Positions 24,249-36,639 of a stretch of DNA of 64,000 nt are shown here, piece after piece; positions within the stretch are counted from its first letter, which is position 1; each line of letters starts with the position of its first letter. The translations under genes and the position numbers were made by a program. The notes beneath the pieces are model-generated. The model was not told where the DNA came from and searched no databases. It worked only from the letters and a program-made list of their open reading frames with translations. Origin of the DNA: Siphonodentalium dalli (Eukaryota > Mollusca > Scaphopoda > Gadilida > Siphonodentaliidae). The stretch lies in NCBI GenBank assembly GCA_032622095.1, contig CP136063.1, forward strand, positions 40,030,106-40,094,105, read 5' to 3'.

Positions 24249-24410
24249 TATAAGGATTAACTGTCATGTGGACTATTTTTATGGAGATGTAACCGTGAGG
24301 TAGGTGGTCATAACTTGTATGTAAAACCCTTCGGGTTTTACACAAGTTATATCCACTTACCTCACGGTTACATCTCCATAAAATAGTCCACATGACAGTT
24401 AATCCTTATA
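24249..24410. repeat. 162 bp near-perfect palindrome with TTCG loop (copy A)
   Basis: The segment begins 'tataaggattaactgtcatg', ends with its inverse, and folds on 'aaaacccttcgggtttt' near 24,330. Almost the whole length pairs. Copy B keeps the same palindrome at 58,712-58,873. It may be a foldback element; as RNA the stem would be capped by a UUCG tetraloop. Confidence 0.9.
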
Positions 24411-24478
24411 TATGGTGGTGTAAGGTTGGATTGATTAATCTGACACGTGGTAGTATGATCATATGTTAGCGTAATTAG

Positions 24479-24886
24479 AGGTGAATTATCTCTTTGTAAA
24501 CATGTATTATATAGTTACCGGGGTATAAAATATTAGATTTGAATCGAAGACCCATGTCCCGGAATGCTTCTATCGTCGATTTATATTATTTTTTTTCCGA
24601 ATATTTTCTGGTCTAAAAAGGCGCGTTTGTTCAGCTAACGAACAATAGTGGTTACTGTTAACAGAGACCAGAAATTTTATTGTTCAATTTTGTCACAAAT
24701 AAACGTTAATTATACTCATTATTGCTTATATCTGTGGAACAAAACAACACAAACAATCAATCTGGGACATTTGACTTTCGGTGCGTAGCCATAGGAACAG
24801 CCCAGTGTTCTATATCGCAATATGGTATCGTCCGAATGGTCTGTTCTAAAAATAGTAACATAAACGATCCCGATTTAATATTTAAT
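24479..24886. mobile_element. TTAA-target TIR element (copy 3, truncated)
   Basis: It starts 'aggtgaattatctcttt' next to a mutated TTAA (TTAG here; intact TTAA in copy B at 58,940). It runs through the family interior ('aacagcccagtgttctatatc') and is cut off at 24,886 by the 160 bp tandem repeat. Its distal inverted end is missing. Confidence 0.8.
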
Positions 24887-25360
24887 GGTTTCCGGATGAT
24901 AACTTTAGTTTCGGTTATTAGATCAAAAGCAAATTTCATAAGTGAGTTTATCAGACCAAAACAAAGGTCACGTTCGAATATGGAATTGCTCTGCCCATTT
25001 TTGCGAGAGTTATGGCCCTTTTTCGACTTAGAATCATGTAATGTTCTGGTTTCCGGATGATAACTTCAGTTTGTGTGATCATATCTGAACCAAATTTGGT
25101 ATGTGAATTTATCAGATCCAAATACAGGTCAAGTTCAAATATGGGTTTACTCCGCCAATTTTTCGAGATTTCTGGCCCTTTTTCGACTTAGAATCTTGTA
25201 ATTTTCTGGTTTCCGGATGATAACTTCAGTTTGTTTGATCATAACTTAACCAAATTTGGTATGTGAGTTTATCAGCCCCATATACAAGTCAGGTTCGAAT
25301 ATGGGTTTGCTCCGCCCATTTTTGCGAGAGTTATGGCCATTTTTAGACTTAGAATCGTGT
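24887..25360 (+). repeat. 160-161 bp tandem repeat, three units (copy A)
   Basis: Units start with 'ggtttccggatgataactt' at 24,887, 25,048 and 25,208. Each contains 'aaatttggtatgtga', 'gtttatcag', 'aggtcaagttcgaatatggg' and 'gagttatggccctttttcga'. It is the same family as 1.29-2.27 kb. Copy B has the same three units with the same spacing. Confidence 0.9.
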
Positions 25361-25594
25361 CATAACGTAAGCAAACGAGTTCACCGCCAAATCGTTATAA
25401 AATGGTTAGGCAGACATGACGGGGTATCTTAGATATCCAAGATCCATAACGTAAGTAAACGAGTTCACCACCAAATCGTTATAAGATGGCTAGGCAGCCA
25501 TTACGGGGAATCTGATAAATCCAAGATCCATAACGTAAGCATACGAGTTCACCGTCAAATCCTATTAATATGGTTAGGCAGCCATTACTATCAA
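25361..25594 (+). repeat. 84 bp tandem repeat, three units (copy A)
   Basis: Units start 'cataacgtaagcaaacgag' at 25,361, 25,445 and 25,529, exactly 84 bp apart. Copy B has two units (59,825 and 59,909), so one unit was gained or lost after the duplication. The third unit is interrupted by the insertion at 25,595. Confidence 0.9.
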
Positions 25595-25639
25595 CAGGGC
25601 CTGGAACCTACGTCACCGGAAGGGTAACCCTACATCAAA

Positions 25640-27700
25640 ATAACTGTAAATAAAGTTCGACTCGCTACTTCGACATCGTTTTTTAAATAAATACAATCGA
25701 TTTCGATGTAGTATTATAAGCAAAGGAACTATGCGACCTGCAAATCTCAACAAATACAGAAACCGAAAATCGGAAAGAATTGCTTATAATGAGAATTTCG
25801 CGTTTGCAATTCAAAATCGCGTCCGATTTCCTATTTTCGTGCAGGTGTTAACGCCAACATTTCATGTTCTCCGCGCCCTAAACTCATTTTAAAACCGTAT
25901 ACTTTGAGTTTCGGGATATTATAAATGCTAAAATTTGAATTAATAACAAAAAATTAACTTCTCCGTGGTTTGTTTGTAAATTTCTTAAGACACAAAGAAT
26001 TTTTATGAATTTGTCTATTAATGGTAACGCCCACATCGCGTTGACGCTCACATAATATTGGCCTGTTTGCACTAACAATTGAGTCACCATCCGTATAATC
26101 CGGTAGATGAACTATTAACGATCGTGTTCACATATACACACTCTGTTAAATGCGTTTCAATACACAAATGGCTGTTATAGAGATGCCAATATACTATTTG
26201 ATAATACTATATATAAAGACGAACATAAGTTCATGGCATAATCAGGGATAATCATTGTTTGTATGTTCTCGTTGTATATTCGGTGGTTTAGTTAAGTGTA
26301 TGTTATGTCATTCGTTCTCTTATTCCATATTCATTGTAGTATTACTTTGTTATTCCAGTCTATTTCCGTTGGTTGAATCCATGTTAATTTGTTCATAAAT
26401 CCAGTTTCGTCTGATAGTTGTCGTTAAAACATTATCATGCAATAAAGATTTCTTTAATTATATTCTATTACTAACATTCATTGTTTACCCATGTTTATTG
26501 ATAATGAATTGAATGTGTTATTCTCTCACATTCCACACAGCTGTAAATAAGTTACTTATTGTTCCACTTCGTTGTCAAACAATTAATCTGGTCACGCATC
26601 AATTATATTCGCAATCCAAAACCAAAACATCGGGATATATGTAACGGATAAATACATTTTCAAACACCCTGACCCATCATCAGTCAATAATCATAAAGTA
26701 TTTATAGGTACTCAAGTCCCAAAAACTAATTGGTCACATATATATTAACTATAGCAGGTTATATAGTGAATTGTGAACATAATATGGTTCCTGTGGCTGG
26801 ATATTCATTTAGTTTGGTTATGTTTAACATTATATATTACAAAATTTTATATAAACTGGATATTCCGTTTATTGAATACTTTTGCATACAAAAATGATAT
26901 ATATACAAGGAAAAAAACTAACTTAAAGTTGAATAGAAGAAAAAATTACAACAAAAAGAGGCTTGTTGTGTCGTCTAAGAGGGGGGGGGTCTAAAAAAGA
27001 AATTCCGTATATAGGGCCGGGGTGGGTGGGTGGTTCAGAGGCGGAAAAAATCGTGCTTGTAATTTTTTTCTATATAGCTATTATAGCAGCTATAGTGACT
27101 CTTTAGCCTCAGATTTAGCAACATTCTGGATTTCACAGGATCCCGGACCACTGCACAGTGGACCACCGTAATAGCGTTCAGGAAACTTATTATCAGCGGA
27201 ATAAATATTTAGTAACACAATTAATATATTACCCAGTTGTATTACTTGAATAAAAGTAATAAAACATAAAAGCTATCACAAATTGGATACTACATGGTGA
27301 ATACTCAATGATGACTATATATCATTAACATGATTGTTGCATAACATGATATTGAAAAGGGTATCTCATAAATTTCTAATGTCTGAAATACTGTCTTGTC
27401 CTGGCATGTAATCAAATTCATTCCTTCTGGTTATTTCTCATCTTGAATGATTGCAAGTAATGTTAATTTGCAACAATTATCCAAATAAAACTGAATTGGT
27501 CATGATGAATGACCGTTAACTGTTTACTACTCAGACAATCCCAACTGAAGGTGACGCTATTTTCATTGAATTTCCGAACTTCATCTTGGAGCTTTACTGC
27601 TCAACAAGACTAAACTAAAATACTAATTGTATACTGTTATCACTTACAAATAGATGAACTGAAATAACGTGATGCATTCAGATGCATTAAGAAATGACAT
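25640..27700. other. Interior of the 6.1 kb element, left part, no gene
   Basis: AT-rich and without recognisable protein similarity. A G-run near 26,985 and a G/T-rich patch near 27,020 are the only composition changes. Confidence 0.5.
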
Positions 27701-27711
27701 TCAATTCTTCA

Positions 27712-28000
27712 TTCTGGTCTATCACCATACCAAACCACATCAAAATTCGACAACCGACACTTAACTTATATTGCAAAAGCTTTGTACGGACTGAATTTAA
27801 TGAAGTCGAACAGGGCCCATAACTCTTGTAGGCATTAATAGTCACAACCCGTGATATTATGCATATTCGTTCCCCATTTCTGGTCCGTCACCATGCCATA
27901 GGTCATACAAATATGACAACCGACTCTTGAGTTATAATGCAAAATGATTGTACGGACGGACGGCTCGAGACGTCAACTATATACCCGCCGACTAATATTG
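27712..28000 (+). repeat. Two ~166 bp degenerate direct repeats
   Basis: 'ttctggtctatcaccatacc' at 27,712 and 'ttctggtccgtcaccatgcc' at 27,878 start two related blocks. Each continues with 'gacaaccgac.ctt' and 'ttgtacgga'. The block ends in 'cggacggacgg' and a 'cgccgactaatattgggcgg' hairpin. Dispersed modules of this style resemble other mollusc repeats (recollection). Confidence 0.55.
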
Positions 28001-28545
28001 GGCGGTATAATAACCATATATATATGTGTATATACCTAACCAAAAACAATTCCCCTCCCCCGCCCCACCCCACCCCGGTGGAGAAGACTTAAAAGAGTTC
28101 TTTGGTCATCTACAAATAATTGTGGAACCCCTGACATGTTTACCACTATTTACACTGGTCAGTGTTCTCTGTCAGACACAACACACTCGATTTATTAAGG
28201 CTATCAGAATCAGAATTTTTAATCTCAAATCGCCGGACGTGTCCGGTATAACAGAGTGTAGTTATGAATACACGTCAATATATACAATTAGATGGTAATG
28301 CGGTTGAAAGCAATATATATAGTTCAATACTCATGTGCACGTTCTGGAAGGGTGGGATATGGGCGTACGTGAGGTGATTTAGTTGGGGTGGGTGCTTCAA
28401 GGTTCGCGTGGTTATGCCACAGGGGGCTCCATTAGGCGAAGGGCGTCTCGGATAAACATACTAAGATTGGTAAGGGTTCTTTTATTTGTGCACGTGAAGA
28501 GGGCATTGAGTTTGTGGCATTTGGACGCGTGTATAGTAGTATGAT

Positions 28546-29893
28546 TTAAGATATTTTCGTCTCAAATCGCATAGTTTTTAACATTTGAGTATGGTATTCA
28601 TCACCAAGTTCAACGTCGCACAGCGTGCATTTTCGATCGGAGTAGTCTTTTTTTGCCCACGATCCGGATTCGATCGGTAAGTTATGATTTCTTGTACGAA
28701 ATTTAATCAGACGCGTTACTACTGTTTGGTTTTCTAATGAGAGATATATTTCCTTCGAAAAGTCAGTCTTGATGATTCTGTAGAAGGCACATTTATTGGA
28801 TTTTACAATATCACCATGCCATGATTGTACAAATGCGTCTTGTATTCGATATTTGATGAGTCTATTGAAAGATGGTGGGTTGATAGTTGCTTGGTCTATC
28901 CAAATAATGGATAGGCCGATATTATTTAGGCTTGTTCGTATAAAGTCAATCCAACCATGTCTCCAGTTGTTTGTGCAGTGGTAGCTATATATACAGTGCA
29001 TAATAGAGTATAAGTGGGAGTCTATTGCACTGCATGTTCATAAGTTTATTCCAATATGTTAGACATCGTAGTTGTATCTTTTGGTTAATTGGGCATATAC
29101 CCGTCTCCCCATAAACAAAACATGTATTTGTGGTTTTGCGCAGGTTAAGTGCAAATTTAAGAAACCAGATTTCTAGCTTTTCTAGGCAGGTGGTGTTTTC
29201 AAAACCCCATACTTCGGCTCCATATGTCATTATGGGAGTTATTGCTTTTTCGTAAATTTCAAGAACGCTGTCATAGGAGAGGTTATTTTGTCTGGCTTTA
29301 CTTATATATATGAGTGCGTACATAGCTTTCTTTGCATCTTTAGATCTCATGTTTCGTTCCCTGCTAAATGTTCCGTTTTTACTAAACCACGTGCCCAAGT
29401 ATTTGAAGCTATCCACGATCTCAATTTCGTTACCGTTTATTTTGAATGACATTGATTTTCTTTGTTTTGGTTTTCTACCAAGAACCATGATTTTAGTTTT
29501 GGAGGCATTGATGCTTAGCATCAATGTGTCACAGTACGATGCGAAGTGATTTAAGGCATTTTGTAAACCGGAATGGGAGTCTGAGATTAGAGCTGTATCA
29601 TCAGCGTATATTAATAGGAGTAACTTTATATATACCTCTGTTTCATGGCCATTGGTTTTACTTATGTCTATACCCCTACAGTAACAATTTTGTAGGTATT
29701 CCTCGATATCGTTGATGTACATGGCGAAAAGTATCGGTGAGAGACAATCACCTTGTTTTAGGCCAATTAGACTTGAGAAAAACCCACATGACTCATCGAT
29801 CATCACGCACATCTTTAAATTATGGTACATACTCTTGATAGTATTCAGGATTTTCCATTTTACTATAATGGGGTCTAGGGCGATTTGTGACAT
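28546..29893 (-). pseudogene. LINE reverse transcriptase, 5'-truncated, frameshifted
   Basis: Minus-strand frame 29,893-28,985 (302 residues) carries the C-terminal half of a non-LTR reverse transcriptase: 'GLKQGDCLSPILFAMYIND', the catalytic 'YADDTALI', 'INASKTKIMVLGR' and 'FKYLGTWFS'. The protein continues in another frame at 29,001-28,546, which has the downstream zinc-binding motif 'CTLCDVELGDEYH', typical of the end of jockey/CR1-like ORF2 proteins. A frameshift lies near 28,985-29,001. The endonuclease and the first RT motifs are missing, as expected of 5' truncation. It lies inside the 6.1 kb TIR element and is inactive. Confidence 0.9.
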
Positions 29894-31590
29894 ATAGTGT
29901 ACCTACACAATGCTTTATTATTGTTGTTAGATACTGAAAACACCAGGAAACGTCTGGAAATACAGTTTATTTTTCGTTTTTTTCTGAGCTGTGTTTACCA
30001 ATTAGTAAGACAGTTAACACAGTTATTGAAGAACGGCTAAAAAAACTCTGAAATTTTGATAAAACCATGAGAAAGAGGGGGTGGGTCCCCAACATTTTGG
30101 GGGAAAAAAATTATTTTTGGGGTGGTGGGTCGCTCTGGTCGAAAAAAAAAACTTTTTGGTGTGCAATTTTTTCCAAACCCCCCCCCCTGGCTGGCTCAAC
30201 CAATTTCCGTAGCTGGTCATCTAGCTAAGCCGGCTTAGTCACGACGTTCGTGGCTGACGAAATATGGCGGCTCAGTCGGCTGAGACGTTATCATTCAGAG
30301 TATTTCGTTTCCGAAATTTTACTAATACCCGGTTATAGACACCCGCTGGTTTTAGCGTTTGTTGTGAACCCGTAGAATTCCAGAACACGCGTGTATTTTT
30401 TTTTTGTGTTGGGCTTTTCCGTTATGCCGAGAATACACGAAGGACTCAGAAAATGACTGGCAGGGATGTACTATGTAGTTTCCCATCTATACAATCGGTA
30501 TAAGTTACATTGCGACTTCTGTCCACTAATTCAGACGCCTATCATCACTGGCATCTTGCGATATATGCATGCATCATTGAATGCTGAATCCGATAGTATT
30601 GATATATAATATGTCAAACTATTTTCTATTACCTTAAATTCTATATGTTATGCTGTGCATATATTGACAAATGTCAGCGAAATGAGACTGAGTCGTGTCG
30701 AAATAAACGATTTCGCCATCGGCAGTCACTGCATTTAATTAGTATATAAGAATGACGGTGTGTGTTGTCAATTTAGATATAACATTTGTAAAAATAACTA
30801 CTTTGAACAAGATTATTCTCCACTTCTATTCGATCACCTTACCGGAGTGTTTCACATCACTTTAAAAGTTTTTTCTTTTATTAATTTCAGAAACATTTGA
30901 ATTTGAAAAACAAAATTAATAATACAACTTAAAGCTTCTTCCTGGTTCAACTCAAGCAGTGGCGATATTGCGATTTATTCATTTATCAAAGTTTGGTTTA
31001 TTTTAGCCTATAATTATACATACTGTATACGATGCATCAACCAGAATGACCCTTTTTCTTATTCCCTATAATAATATTGATATATAAAGGTCATATAATT
31101 ACTTATTATTTTATTCATTTGTCTTGTGATAGTTATTCCGTGAAAAACGTATTAATTAGCCTGCCACAAGTGAAGTAGTCTACTTTTGAGCCGATGTATA
31201 CCGATTCGCCTCGGCAATATTCGGGGATCTTATAGCGAGGGAAGAATTATACCCTTGCGCGCTTCCATAAGTTCCATTAACTGTGAAGGCATACACTACT
31301 CACTAGTCCTAAAACTAATTGTGATATTCGGCAAGTGAAAGAAACAATTCAGCCAAATTGCCGATTTTGGAATCAAATGTTGACTATATGTAGGCGTTAC
31401 CATTTATGTCACAATTCCAGTTCTAAAAGTCAATGTAGGCATTACCATTTCAAAACTCTGAAACGTGCCTCGAAAATTGGTGACGGAAACCACCTGAACG
31501 CGATAATCTTTACAACCGTTACATATATATCTCGGTATAGATGACTGTGAGATAGCAAACAATGTTTTACAGCTCATAAGCAATGATGTT
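29894..31590. other. Interior of the 6.1 kb element, right part, no gene
   Basis: A purine- and G-rich patch with poly-A and poly-C runs lies at 30,060-30,190. Nothing in the rest resembles a gene. Confidence 0.5.
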
Positions 31591-31711
31591 TTTAGTGGTT
31601 TATGAACATAGTTTGCAAAAACGATAAATACTCACTTCGAGTCGCACCGAGCAGCCGCCATTTGTCGGTGAAAAACTTTGTTTTATGACGTAGGTTCCAG
31701 GCCCAGATCAA

Positions 31712-32527
31712 CAGAAGGGCAAGTTTCTGCAGTTTTGCAAATGCGCGTTGATAAGACTATACGACTTCTGAACCATTGTTTAAATGTTCATTGCCATCGA
31801 TTCACGCCCTGGTACCTTACTTATTTTCGTTGTATTGGTGGCATCTGCTACACACATTGCTGACATTGGTTTCTACAATATAGAAGTATAGTCATTAACA
31901 TCAGAAAAATACCGATCCATACTTCTGGTTACATCATTGTCAAATCCTTTTCTGAATCGACGTGTTGCTCGGGAGAGTACAATGTAGAGATGTGCGAGCG
32001 CCAACCAAAAATAATCGAGTCTGAATCGCGAGAGTCGGTACCACAGGACTCCATTGCCGGACAAAAGTCATTCCTGGAATTTTATTTAAAATTGAATTAC
32101 AATAATAGTGGTTGGTTACGTTCTTCACACTGCCTCCCTTCAAACTTACGCATATACATGCGATGTGCCTTTCTGAATTATCTCTTGGCCTCCATGTATT
32201 TCTGATAAGATGATGTCTCGAACCTCGTCCGTCTTGCGGCGAGCCAGTTTTTTTGCCGACTTCAATTGTATAGTGTCAAGATCGAAATACCAAGCTCATC
32301 ATGCGCACTGATCATTCAAATTCATACACTTTCGTTATAATATGAAGACATCGATTCCTTGGTATATATCACATGTAGATGGCCTGGGACAGAGGGTGTT
32401 AAGGTGTATTTTAGCTGTAGTAATGTCTGCTCGCTTCGCGAGGCATGGAACGAGTTGGGTGTCAGTTTTATATATAACAAGATATAAAACGAGTCTTTAC
32501 CATGGCACAGGCAAATGATTTGATTTG
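31712..32527. other. Tail of duplication copy A, no gene supported
   Basis: Homologous to 59,986-60,779 at high identity. Several 60-75 codon frames on both strands are shared, but none resembles a known protein. Confidence 0.55.
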
Positions 32528-32531
32528 TTAA

Positions 32532-32922
32532 AGATGGATTATCTCTTTAAATAACAAATTTTAAATAGTTGCGTGGGATGGGGGGGTGGGTGGGCTCACA
32601 TCATACTACTTATTTATGTGGGCAGTAGCCTCTATACGGGCGCCTGTTGCGCATAAGATACTATGTGTGGCGGGATGGGGGGTGGGTGGGCTCACATCAT
32701 ACTACTTATTTATGTGGGCAGTAGCCTCTATACGGGCGCCTGTTAACAGTAACCACCATTGTTCGTTAGCTGAACAAACACACCTTTTTAAACCAGAAAA
32801 TATTCGAAATAAAATTAATATTAATCGATAGAAGCATTTCCGGACAGGAGTCTTCGATTCAAATCTAATATTTTATACCCCGGTAACTATATAATACATG
32901 TTTACAAAGAGATAATCCACCT
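32532..32922. mobile_element. TTAA-target TIR element (copy 4) at the duplication junction
   Basis: It is flanked by TTAA at 32,528-32,531 and 32,923-32,926, with both termini intact ('agatggattatctcttt' and inverted 'aggtggattatctcttt'). The interior is rearranged: a G-rich segment of about 70 bp occurs twice, 96 bp apart ('ctcacatcat' at 32,595 and 32,691). The left flank equals the end of the duplicated unit and the right flank equals its beginning, so this element sits exactly on the tandem junction. Confidence 0.9.
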
Positions 32923-34034
32923 TTAACAAATGTGCATCAAAAATGCTAAAATTTAATGTGGACAGCATAGCCAATTGTATTCGTCAATCACAACTTGTAA
33001 GCGATTACATGGCATGCTGGGGCAATATTTACCATTTTCCAGGTTTTGGCCACCATTTTGGCAGCCATTTTCCGACAAACTGACAATTTTTGTTGATTGA
33101 GTTCAAATATTCGTAATTATTTGTATGCCTCACTTAATTTGCACAGTTCTGTCAATTTCTTGTTAAAATATGACTAGAATCCTAACGGTGATTTTCGGTG
33201 AAATGTCATACCGAGTTCTGTATAATCGAATTATTGAGGGATCGGAAGGGACTGGAATCACACGAATGACATATTTCATTGCTCTAATGATTAGTTAACA
33301 CGAACAATACAAAATAAAGTCCCATCTCCAAACCAGTTCCATACAGCGAACCTGATCTAGAAGATATTAGTAAAAAAAACGTCAAATTTCCTCTTTCAGG
33401 TGCCATTTTGACGGCCGTCTTGGATGGGGAGTTCCAGTTTTACCCTACAAATGTGGCATCGTATCTCTCAGAGTCATACCTACCTACATGACTAATTTTA
33501 ATTCGCATAGTTCATGGTAGGATTAATTGCGATATTGAATAACTTATTTAATCACGAAACGCTCTTTAAATTTGGAAAACCCCTTAAAAGAGGGGTTAAA
33601 GTTAAATTTCAGCGTGGCTCCATATCTAATATCAATAAGTGTGTGAATATGTACATATGTGCAAAGTTTCATGCTTTAGTCACAATTTGAACAATTGCCT
33701 TGAAACTTTTACTTAATCTTCTCCACTATACAGGCATGTGGCGGTGTAGGTGTGCCCTGGGCAGAGTACGAACGGTTATATATACTGTCGGTATCGGTGT
33801 GTCATGGACTGAGTACACTTACATGTATACATAAAGCACACCGTATATACGGCCATGTGTCGGTGTGCCCTGGGCAGAGTATAAACGAATATATATGTAC
33901 ATGTATATGCAACACACATATAGAGTTGGGTTCTGAGATACTTCAGCAAACAGTAACCATACTTGCGCATGTCGGTGTCGGTGTCCTACGTACACATATA
34001 GCTATACATATATATATACATATCCGTGTCCATA
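32923..34034 (-). repeat. Third copy of the 1.2 kb long arm
   Basis: Same orientation as the right arm at 15,428-16,640. It starts at TTAA next to the junction element and ends at 'catatccgtgtccata', where the Gypsy LTR begins. It keeps the 12 bp that the right arm lost near 15,588, but has a much shorter AT tract. Confidence 0.9.
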
Positions 34035-34494
34035 TGTTATAGGTGCCGTTTTTATCTGTTTTAGTACACTGCGGTTGTATATAATCTTCTATATATCATG
34101 ATACTAGCGCATCCTGCTTTGTTATTTCAGCCTTTTGTGGGTTAACTGAAATGTGTGTCAGTGTGTGTGCGCGTGAGAGCGAGCATGAATGATTGTGTCA
34201 CCTGCACACTGATTAGCACTCACCTGGGACTGGCGGGAAAATTAGCGTGGTCTGGGGGGCACTCAGTAATTAATATTTGAAATGGTCGGACGTACTATTT
34301 TGGATCACCAATTCTAGATGTATATAATGAAATGCAGATTTCATTTTATGGAGTATCTTTAATGGTTTTTAATACTGACTGCTGTGATATGATTATGTTG
34401 ATGCCTTTATTTTAAATACACTTTATTAACCCTTTAATTTGTTGTTGGAGTTACTATATCTACGTTAAATCCAGCCGTACAACAAACTTGGCGC
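34035..34494 (+). repeat. 5' LTR (460 bp)
   Basis: It begins TGTTATAGG and ends TACAACA. It contains TATA-like words ('tatatatcatg', 'tatataatg'). Compared with the 3' LTR it keeps 54 bp after 'atcctgctttg' that include a 'tgttatttcag' word, so the 3' LTR carries the deletion or this one an insertion. Confidence 0.95.
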
Positions 34495-34498
34495 CCGA

Positions 34499-34516
34499 TA
34501 TGGGACTAATAAAGTG
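34499..34516 (+). other. Primer-binding site
   Basis: 'tggcgcccgatatgggac' lies 4 bp after the 5' LTR. It has the TGGCGCCC start typical of binding sites for the 3' end of a tRNA primer. I do not assign the tRNA. Confidence 0.8.
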
Positions 34517-35815
34517 TGATCCAGCGGCGATTCCAGAGAACGAGATGGTGCCCGATTTTCTTCGCAGAAAATCACCACGGGGTTAACACCATCGCGGGAG
34601 GAATCGACCATCTGGACTTATCGCTGTTCGTGTAACCTACACAGTTGCAAGCTACGTGTGAAGTTGGGATTCTCCGGATACTCGTTTCTAAAGACTAAAG
34701 ATCACAGAATGTTCGGGTTTTTCTAAGGAATTGTGGTAACGATGTGTTTAAGAGATTGGGAATCAGAGACCATTGAGGTAGGGCAAAGTTTTCATACACC
34801 CCCTCCCACTGACTGAGAAGCCCGGACCTTATTTCTTGGACACCGGTGACGAGTGACGTCACATATTATTTTCTATAAATAAATTGGGTTTTCCCTGATT
34901 TGAAGTGATCAGCGAAAAAGATGTCAACTATTTATTCAAGTTTAAAACTGTGTATAATATTATCAGTGCATTGGTGAGACAGAGTGAGGTATTCGTTATA
35001 GCCGGCTTCGCGTTAAAACTGTTGCGTAGGCCTACCATTCGCGTTCGCGACCGTCAAGACTCAAAACGTGGAACTTCGATCTATAAACTTTGGGATACCG
35101 TCGCTTGTCGATTCATTCAATCATTGAGATTTGTTCGTCGTTGGAAACTGTTGACTTTCATTTCCGTGACAATATTTCTGTCATTTTATAGGTGCTATGA
35201 AATAGACACTAAATAATCTTGACTAATTATATTCAAATGTATTTATGATAGTTATTCCATTGATGTGATATGACAGTCGACATTTTATGAATGTCATTGT
35301 CTGTCTTAAAGTGACATTTCATATTTGTATGGTGATTTGTTATATGGTGCTAAATTCCATTCATGGAATTTTTTATATACTATATTGTTGATGTTATTCA
35401 GGTAGGCGATCTGTGCGTCTGACCAACTTATCATTAGGAATAGTATATAGGTTTTAAATTGTCCACATGTAATTTAGCTCCATTTTCTCTTATGTGGATT
35501 AGTTTTCTTTAACCTTTTTCTGTATGTGCATTTGTGAGTGTGTTTGGTGTAAGTAGTCGCTAGGCGTGTGAAAATCTTTGTGCATTAGGCTCTCACCCCT
35601 GCACTTTTTCTTGCACTTGTGTGTTTGATCGAGAATTGCATGATTGTGTTTTGAGAATTTGAGTTATTATATTTCAGCTGCGCTTGCGTCTTTGAAAACT
35701 TTCAGAACTATTTAATTTCAATGGTGACGATAGTGCTCACACTAAATATTTATAACTCAGTTGTCATTAATTTTTTTAAATATTTATTGTCCGTGGCCGC
35801 AGTACCTTGAGAATA
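34517..35815 (+). other. Gypsy leader, first part, no gene
   Basis: Untranslated-leader-like sequence after the primer-binding site. A 103-codon frame at 34,905 has no recognisable motif. Confidence 0.5.
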
Positions 35816-35820
35816 GGAAA

Positions 35821-36140
35821 CTTGTTTCAACTTCAACTTCAACTTTTCAGATTTGTCCGCAGTTATTATACATCGGAGTTAGGCAACTTGTTTCAACTTC
35901 ATAATTTTTCAGATTTGTCCGAAGTTGTTATACATCGGAGTTAGGCAACTTGTTTCAACTTTATAACTTTTCAGATTTGTCCGACGTTGTTATACATCGG
36001 AATTAGGTAACTTGTTTCAACATAGAATATTTTCAGCATATATTTGTTGGACTTTGAAATATTTTTGTGTCATCCGCATTTATTATTGAAATTAGGTGAC
36101 TAGTTTCGACTTAGAATATTTTCAGCATATATCCGTAGTC
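35821..36140 (+). repeat. 62-66 bp tandem repeat in the Gypsy leader
   Basis: Units start 'cttgtttcaac' at 35,821, 35,887, 35,949 and 36,011 and contain 'cttttcagatttgtccg' and 'ttatacatcggagttaggc'. A further decayed unit follows to about 36,140. Each unit carries a TTTCAG word like a 3' splice site. Confidence 0.85.
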
Positions 36141-36639
36141 GGACTTAGAATATTTCTATTTCAGTTTACGCTCATGTGTACTTGTATCAGACTTAGTCAG
36201 AATTTCAAACATTTCAGCTTTTGCAGCCAACTTTGTCTGAAATTACGTTACATTTTCTCCATGTTTAGCTGATATTACTTTTTTTTCAGCTGACTTAGTC
36301 TCAGTTACTCCGTGATTAGTAAATTTAGTTAATATTTACTTACTACAGACATGACTTGGAAATTTTTAGTAAATTTCTAAAATTTAGTTATATACCTATA
36401 TTCTATATTCTCCTTAGTCCTTATATGATTTTTATAATCTAGAACAGATATTATATTCAATTATACAAGACCCCAACTGTCTTAAACATTATCTACCACG
36501 TATCCGGGCCTAATTCAGGGGACTCCCCCACCCCATATTGAGAGCCCCTTGTTTCCTAAGTTTGTTGGGATTGAGAGAGACTCAGTGGTGTTTTTGCGGA
36601 GATGGCCACATGTTTAATAATTTAAACGATTACAGAGGT

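Larger units (their letters stand above)
25595..31706. mobile_element. 6.1 kb TIR element inserted in copy A
   Basis: The ends are inverted copies: 'cagggcctggaacctacgtca' on the left, and on the right the reverse complement of 'ctgggcctggaacctacgtca'. They are flanked by ATCAA (25,590-25,594 and 31,707-31,711). Copy B holds the uninterrupted site 'ctatcaacagaaggg' near 59,970-59,985, so the boundary is directly shown. The target duplication is 5 bp ATCAA, or 8 bp ATCAACAG if the outer CAG is not part of the element; the sequence alone cannot decide. I see no transposase. The only coding trace is a LINE fragment at 28,546-29,893, which probably inserted into it. Superfamily is left open. Confidence 0.88.

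Noticed and set aside
25361-25594. 84 bp repeat as another zinc-finger array, since a finger also spans 84 bp
   Set aside because: No CxxC or HxxxH pattern is found in any frame of the unit on either strand.
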